DNA from: Anaerolineales bacterium
GTDB lineage: Bacteria > Chloroflexota > Anaerolineae > Anaerolineales > Villigracilaceae
NCBI GenBank assembly: GCA_030680795.1
Contig: JAUXUL010000016.1
Span: forward strand, 1 to 64,000
Length of the DNA stretch: 64,000 bases
Direction of reading: 5' to 3'
The position numbers were made by a program, and so were the translations under genes. Under the pieces are notes generated by a model. It made no database searches. It saw only the letters and a list, made by a program, of their open reading frames with translations, and was not told the origin of the DNA. Shown here piece by piece: positions 61,255-64,000 of the stretch (the stretch's first letter is position 1; each line of letters opens with the position of its first letter).

Positions 61255-62340
61255 TTAGGCCTCCAGAGCTCTAAAAAGGAACTTTCCGTTTTCAAAGACC
61301 TTCCCCCCATCCAGGTAGACTTCGCCCTGTTGGCGAAGGTCCTTGATCAGGTCCCAATGCAGATCGGATTTATTGATTCCACCACACTCACTGTAAGCCC
61401 TTCCTAGAGCAATATGAATGGTTCCACCGATCTTCTCATCGTACAAGATGTCATAAGTGAAGCGGTCTATTCCGAAATTCACTCCCACCCCAAACTCACC
61501 AATGCGGCTAGCCCCAGCATCCATATTCAGGAGCTTGTCGAGGAGGCTCTGGTTCGTTCGGGCAGTTGCTTTTAAAACCTGTCCTTTAGAAAATTCCAGG
61601 CGAATCCCTTCCACAAGCTGGCCAGCATAAACGCCAGGAAACTCAAAAGTAATCATACCTTCAGCGCTGTCATCAACAGGAGCAGTGAAGATTTCTCCGT
61701 CGGGCATATTAAGATGACCGTCAGCAGTTTCATAAATTCGGCCACGGGTCGAAAATATCAGGTCGGTCTCCTTCCCGACCACTCGAACCGTTTCCGCTGC
61801 TTGAAATACCTCTCTGATCTGATTGTACCGTTCAGCCTCTTTCTGCCAGTCACGTAGGGTTGCTCTGAAAAAAAATTCCATCATATCATCCAGCCTCATA
61901 CCTGCCTGCTGAGCAAAAGACTCATTGGGGATCCGGATTAAAACCCAGCGGGTAAGTTCGTTGCGCATGCCAGATATTTTGCCCATGGATTTTTTATGAT
62001 CTGATAAGGTTTTCGCATCGATGTCAATAAATTCGTTGGGATTCCTAGCTCCGCGTAACCCAATGTAAACATCAGCCCATTCCATCCCGGATGATTGCAT
62101 CTCGCATATCCAATCCACCTGTTCTTTGGAACCGTGTTTCATCAAATCTCGTTCCAAATAAGCAGATTGAAATTCCACAAATGGGAGTCCACCGGCTTTG
62201 ATCACAGCGTCATAAACTTTTCGCATAAGAGGAAATGTGTCAATTTCCATCATTGTGATCAATACGCGCTCCCCTTTTTTTACAGCCGTTGAATAATTCA
62301 CCAGGATCTCTGCGAGTTGTTGCCATCTTGGATCAAACAT
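61255..62340 (-). CDS. M29-family aminopeptidase
   Basis: Metal-dependent aminopeptidase of 361 aa (thermophilic aminopeptidase family). NMPDGEIFTAPVDDSAEG, RIGEFGVGVNFGID and ILYDEKIGGTIHIALGRAYSECGG with HWDLIKDL are the metal-site blocks. It releases N-terminal amino acids from peptides. It may act on a special amide here, because the neighbouring genes include an amidase and an importer; that is inference. It is 40 bases from the eIF2B-like gene upstream. Confidence 0.93.
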   Translation of the reverse strand: MFDPRWQQLAEILVNYSTAVKKGERVLITMMEIDTFPLMRKVYDAVIKAGGLPFVEFQSAYLERDLMKHGSKEQVDWICEMQSSGMEWADVYIGLRGARNPNEFIDIDAKTLSDHKKSMGKISGMRNELTRWVLIRIPNESFAQQAGMRLDDMMEFFFRATLRDWQKEAERYNQIREVFQAAETVRVVGKETDLIFSTRGRIYETADGHLNMPDGEIFTAPVDDSAEGMITFEFPGVYAGQLVEGIRLEFSKGQVLKATARTNQSLLDKLLNMDAGASRIGEFGVGVNFGIDRFTYDILYDEKIGGTIHIALGRAYSECGGINKSDLHWDLIKDLRQQGEVYLDGGKVFENGKFLFRALEA

Positions 62341-62380
62341 ATTTACTCCTTCTTCTTATATCCTGAGGGTTGACTTACTA

Positions 62381-63319
62381 TCATCCGCTCATTTGTTGAG
62401 CTAGCCAGAGACTCACCTTTGTGTCAGAAACAAGGGATGGAATATCACTTGCAGTAATTAATCCCTTTTCGGTAGCGTAAGCGTTGATTAAGTGAGGGGG
62501 GGTTACGTCAAAATAATTGCCGGTTATATCGAGTGATGGGTGCGAATAATAAAATCCCAACGATGTTGTGGTGATCGGATTAAGGTAAAAATCTCTCCAG
62601 GAAATATAGTTGATCTTGTTGCTGTCTGCGACAATATACAGAGGTTTTTTATACAGCTCGCACAGTCTTGCCGCCGAATACGCTCCGATCTTCCCAACAA
62701 CGGAGCCATCGAGGTTGATTATCTCAGCGCCCGAAAGCATCAGGTGGGCGAATTCAATCGCGGCAGGCATGGCGGCATCAATGGTAAGGCGCACATTTAT
62801 ATTGTGTTCGGCAAGACGCCGGGCAGTATCCCACCCGTCGTTATTGGGGCGGGACTCCGTCACGATTACCATGTTAAGCTTCCCAATGCGATGAAGTTCC
62901 AACAAAACACCCAGGACTGTTTCTGAGAGTGTATGGGTATAGACCACTGTATCCGGGGGCAAAATATCCAATAGGTTATTAGCAATCCTGTCACGATTGG
63001 CTAACGGGTCTGACGCATCCTTATGAAGAGAGCCCAGCTGGCTTTTCACTTCTGCGATATTGTCACCATTTGTCAAGGCATTTTCAACTAACAGCAGAAT
63101 TAGGTTGATGTTGTTTAATGGAGGCGCATAAGGAGGGAGTGAATCGAGCAAATAGCGTATATTTTCGTGCAGTTCCGTAACCAAGTCAGAAATTACAATT
63201 GCTTGGTTCTCATACACAACATCGGTGAGAACACGCAAAACTTCCCGCCCACTATGGGCAGCGTGCAATTCGAGTCTACGAAAGTGGTCCGCTAGCTGAG
63301 AAATATTTTTATGAATCAT
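62381..63319 (-). CDS. eIF2B alpha/beta/delta-like protein (isomerase family, atypical site)
   Basis: Protein of 312 aa with the eIF2B/MtnA/ribose-1,5-bisphosphate isomerase fold: VIVTESRPNNDGWDTARRL, SGAEIINLDGSVVGKIGAYSAA and KPLYIVADSNKI. The catalytic Cys of the isomerases would lie in VVYTHTLSETVL but is Thr/Leu/Ser, and the Asp in GAD is Glu in SGAEI. It therefore looks non-catalytic or altered. A paralogue is the next gene upstream, 34 bases away. The function is unknown. Confidence 0.88.
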   Translation of the reverse strand: MIHKNISQLADHFRRLELHAAHSGREVLRVLTDVVYENQAIVISDLVTELHENIRYLLDSLPPYAPPLNNINLILLLVENALTNGDNIAEVKSQLGSLHKDASDPLANRDRIANNLLDILPPDTVVYTHTLSETVLGVLLELHRIGKLNMVIVTESRPNNDGWDTARRLAEHNINVRLTIDAAMPAAIEFAHLMLSGAEIINLDGSVVGKIGAYSAARLCELYKKPLYIVADSNKINYISWRDFYLNPITTTSLGFYYSHPSLDITGNYFDVTPPHLINAYATEKGLITASDIPSLVSDTKVSLWLAQQMSG

Positions 63320-63353
63320 TTGCTTTGGTCTGAGAATCCTTTGGGTTATTAGT

Positions 63354-64000
63354 CTAAAGCGTGTTGTGGGCCCAAGCTGGAAGAAGTTCGCTTATTCGCT
63401 TGCTAAGTTTCATGTTCCACATGACATTAATGCATGCACTAGGAGGAACCGGTCCAAGTTCGGTAATAATCGCAGTGATCAAATGTGGAGGGGTTGTGTC
63501 AAATAGGTTTCCAACCACACTGACGCCAGAATCATACTTTTTATCGCCTAAGACTTCGTGATAATGAACTGGTTCGGAACGGAAAGGCAATCCCAGCAAT
63601 GTGGCAGTGTCGAATTTCAATGTATCGGAAACAAAATAAAAAGGAACGCCGAATTCGCGAGCCGCCAAGGCGGAGAGGTAAGTGCCGGCTTTATTGAATA
63701 CCGAGCCGTCCGCCGCAATCGCGTCAACACCAGCAAATCCGATATTGCTGCGGGCCATCAATTCCGCCAAGCAAGCATCAATGCTTATAGTGACCGGGAT
63801 GCCACTCTTGTGCATTTCATCCACTGTCCACAAGCCTTCGTTTGCTGGGCGAGCTTCTGTCACAAGCACGGTGAAGTTCTTACCCTGTTCCTTGGCCCTG
63901 CGCAAAACCTTCCACACAGATGATGTCATGCTAAACATAAAAACGTTATCGCCTTCTTTAATCAACTCTGACCCAATGTTGGCAATTTTTTCAAAAGCGG
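63354..64000 (-). CDS. eIF2B-like protein, 5' end beyond window
   Basis: Partial paralogue of 62381; at least 215 codons are open to the window end (upstream residues read AFEKIANIGSELIKEGDNV). VLVTEARPANEGLWTVDEM, FAGVDAIAADGSVFNKAGTYLSALAA and VPFYFVSDTLKFD are the fold motifs. The acid of GADxI is kept as GVDAI, but the Cys loop is FMFSMTSSVW without Cys. The two adjacent proteins may form a heteromer, as eIF2B subunits do. Confidence 0.85.
   Translation of the reverse strand, partial: AFEKIANIGSELIKEGDNVFMFSMTSSVWKVLRRAKEQGKNFTVLVTEARPANEGLWTVDEMHKSGIPVTISIDACLAELMARSNIGFAGVDAIAADGSVFNKAGTYLSALAAREFGVPFYFVSDTLKFDTATLLGLPFRSEPVHYHEVLGDKKYDSGVSVVGNLFDTTPPHLITAIITELGPVPPSACINVMWNMKLSKRISELLPAWAHNTL

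Noticed and set aside
1-64000. tRNA, rRNA or CRISPR array
   Set aside because: No cloverleaf with a T-loop GGTTCGAATC core, no rRNA sequence and no regularly spaced direct repeats were found. The 12-base 16S-tail match at 29295 is an SD-like sequence, not rRNA.

Overview
The window reads as a chromosomal stretch of a free-living bacterium with roughly even base composition. The gene content, the many short palindromic repeats and the coproporphyrin-type heme pathway suggest a Chloroflexota (Anaerolineae-like) genome. That placement is inference: there is no rRNA, tRNA or other phylogenetic marker here. Coding density is high, almost everything after 2.1 kb lies on the minus strand in tightly overlapping operons, and I see no tRNA, CRISPR array, prophage or complete insertion sequence.

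Layout. (1) 1-2.1 kb (+): the end of an ABC exporter (ATPase, HlyD-type lipoprotein) closed by a strong terminator. (2) 2.7-11.3 kb (-): sugar-acid/polyol catabolism, with an FGGY kinase, a 2-hydroxyacid dehydrogenase, KDPG aldolase, a KDG-kinase-like PfkB protein, a creatininase-fold hydrolase resembling 3-dehydro-scyllo-inosose hydrolase, and three zinc dehydrogenases. (3) 11.4-24.5 kb (-): a three-subunit molybdenum hydroxylase with a CoxG-like protein, cupins, a fourth zinc dehydrogenase, an MFS carrier, an OsmC-family protein with an in-frame TGA at the redox-cysteine position, an M24-fold protein lacking metal ligands, a C-C-hydrolase-like alpha/beta hydrolase, an acyl-CoA dehydrogenase, an ACMSD-like amidohydrolase and an EamA transporter. 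(4) 24.5-29.2 kb (-): a complete branched-chain-amino-acid-type ABC importer. (5) 29.4-37.8 kb: a 2-oxoacid dehydrogenase complex (E1 alpha, E1 beta, E2) with an M24 protein inside the operon, two 3-hydroxyisobutyrate-dehydrogenase-family enzymes around a GntR/FadR regulator and a divergent promoter, a cupin and an MhpD-like hydratase.

(6) 38.4-50.1 kb (-): one long operon carrying all nine enzymes from glutamyl-tRNA to heme by the coproporphyrin-dependent route (hemA, C, D, B, E, L, CgoX, CpfC, ChdC), plus a radical SAM/SPASM protein, a tandem pair of DUF4491-like membrane proteins and a small internally duplicated membrane protein. (7) 51.0-64 kb (-): a corrinoid protein and a URO-D-family methyltransferase, a second FGGY kinase, an acetamidase/formamidase, a second complete Liv-type importer, an LLM-type oxidoreductase, an M29 aminopeptidase and two eIF2B-alpha-like proteins, the last cut by the window end.

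Two signals stand out beyond the gene list. The OsmC-family gene (18001-18462) has TGA exactly where the family's reactive cysteine sits, keeps the second cysteine, and is followed by a hairpin with bacterial SECIS-like geometry, so it is a candidate selenoprotein. Three decayed copies of the same 3' part of a comM/yifB gene lie at operon boundaries (2.1-2.6, 37.8-38.3, 50.3-50.85 kb) and share a non-comM upstream junction, suggesting a duplicated cassette. Palindromic repeats have also entered coding sequence in frame, in the molybdenum hydroxylase large subunit and at the end of a DUF4491-like protein.
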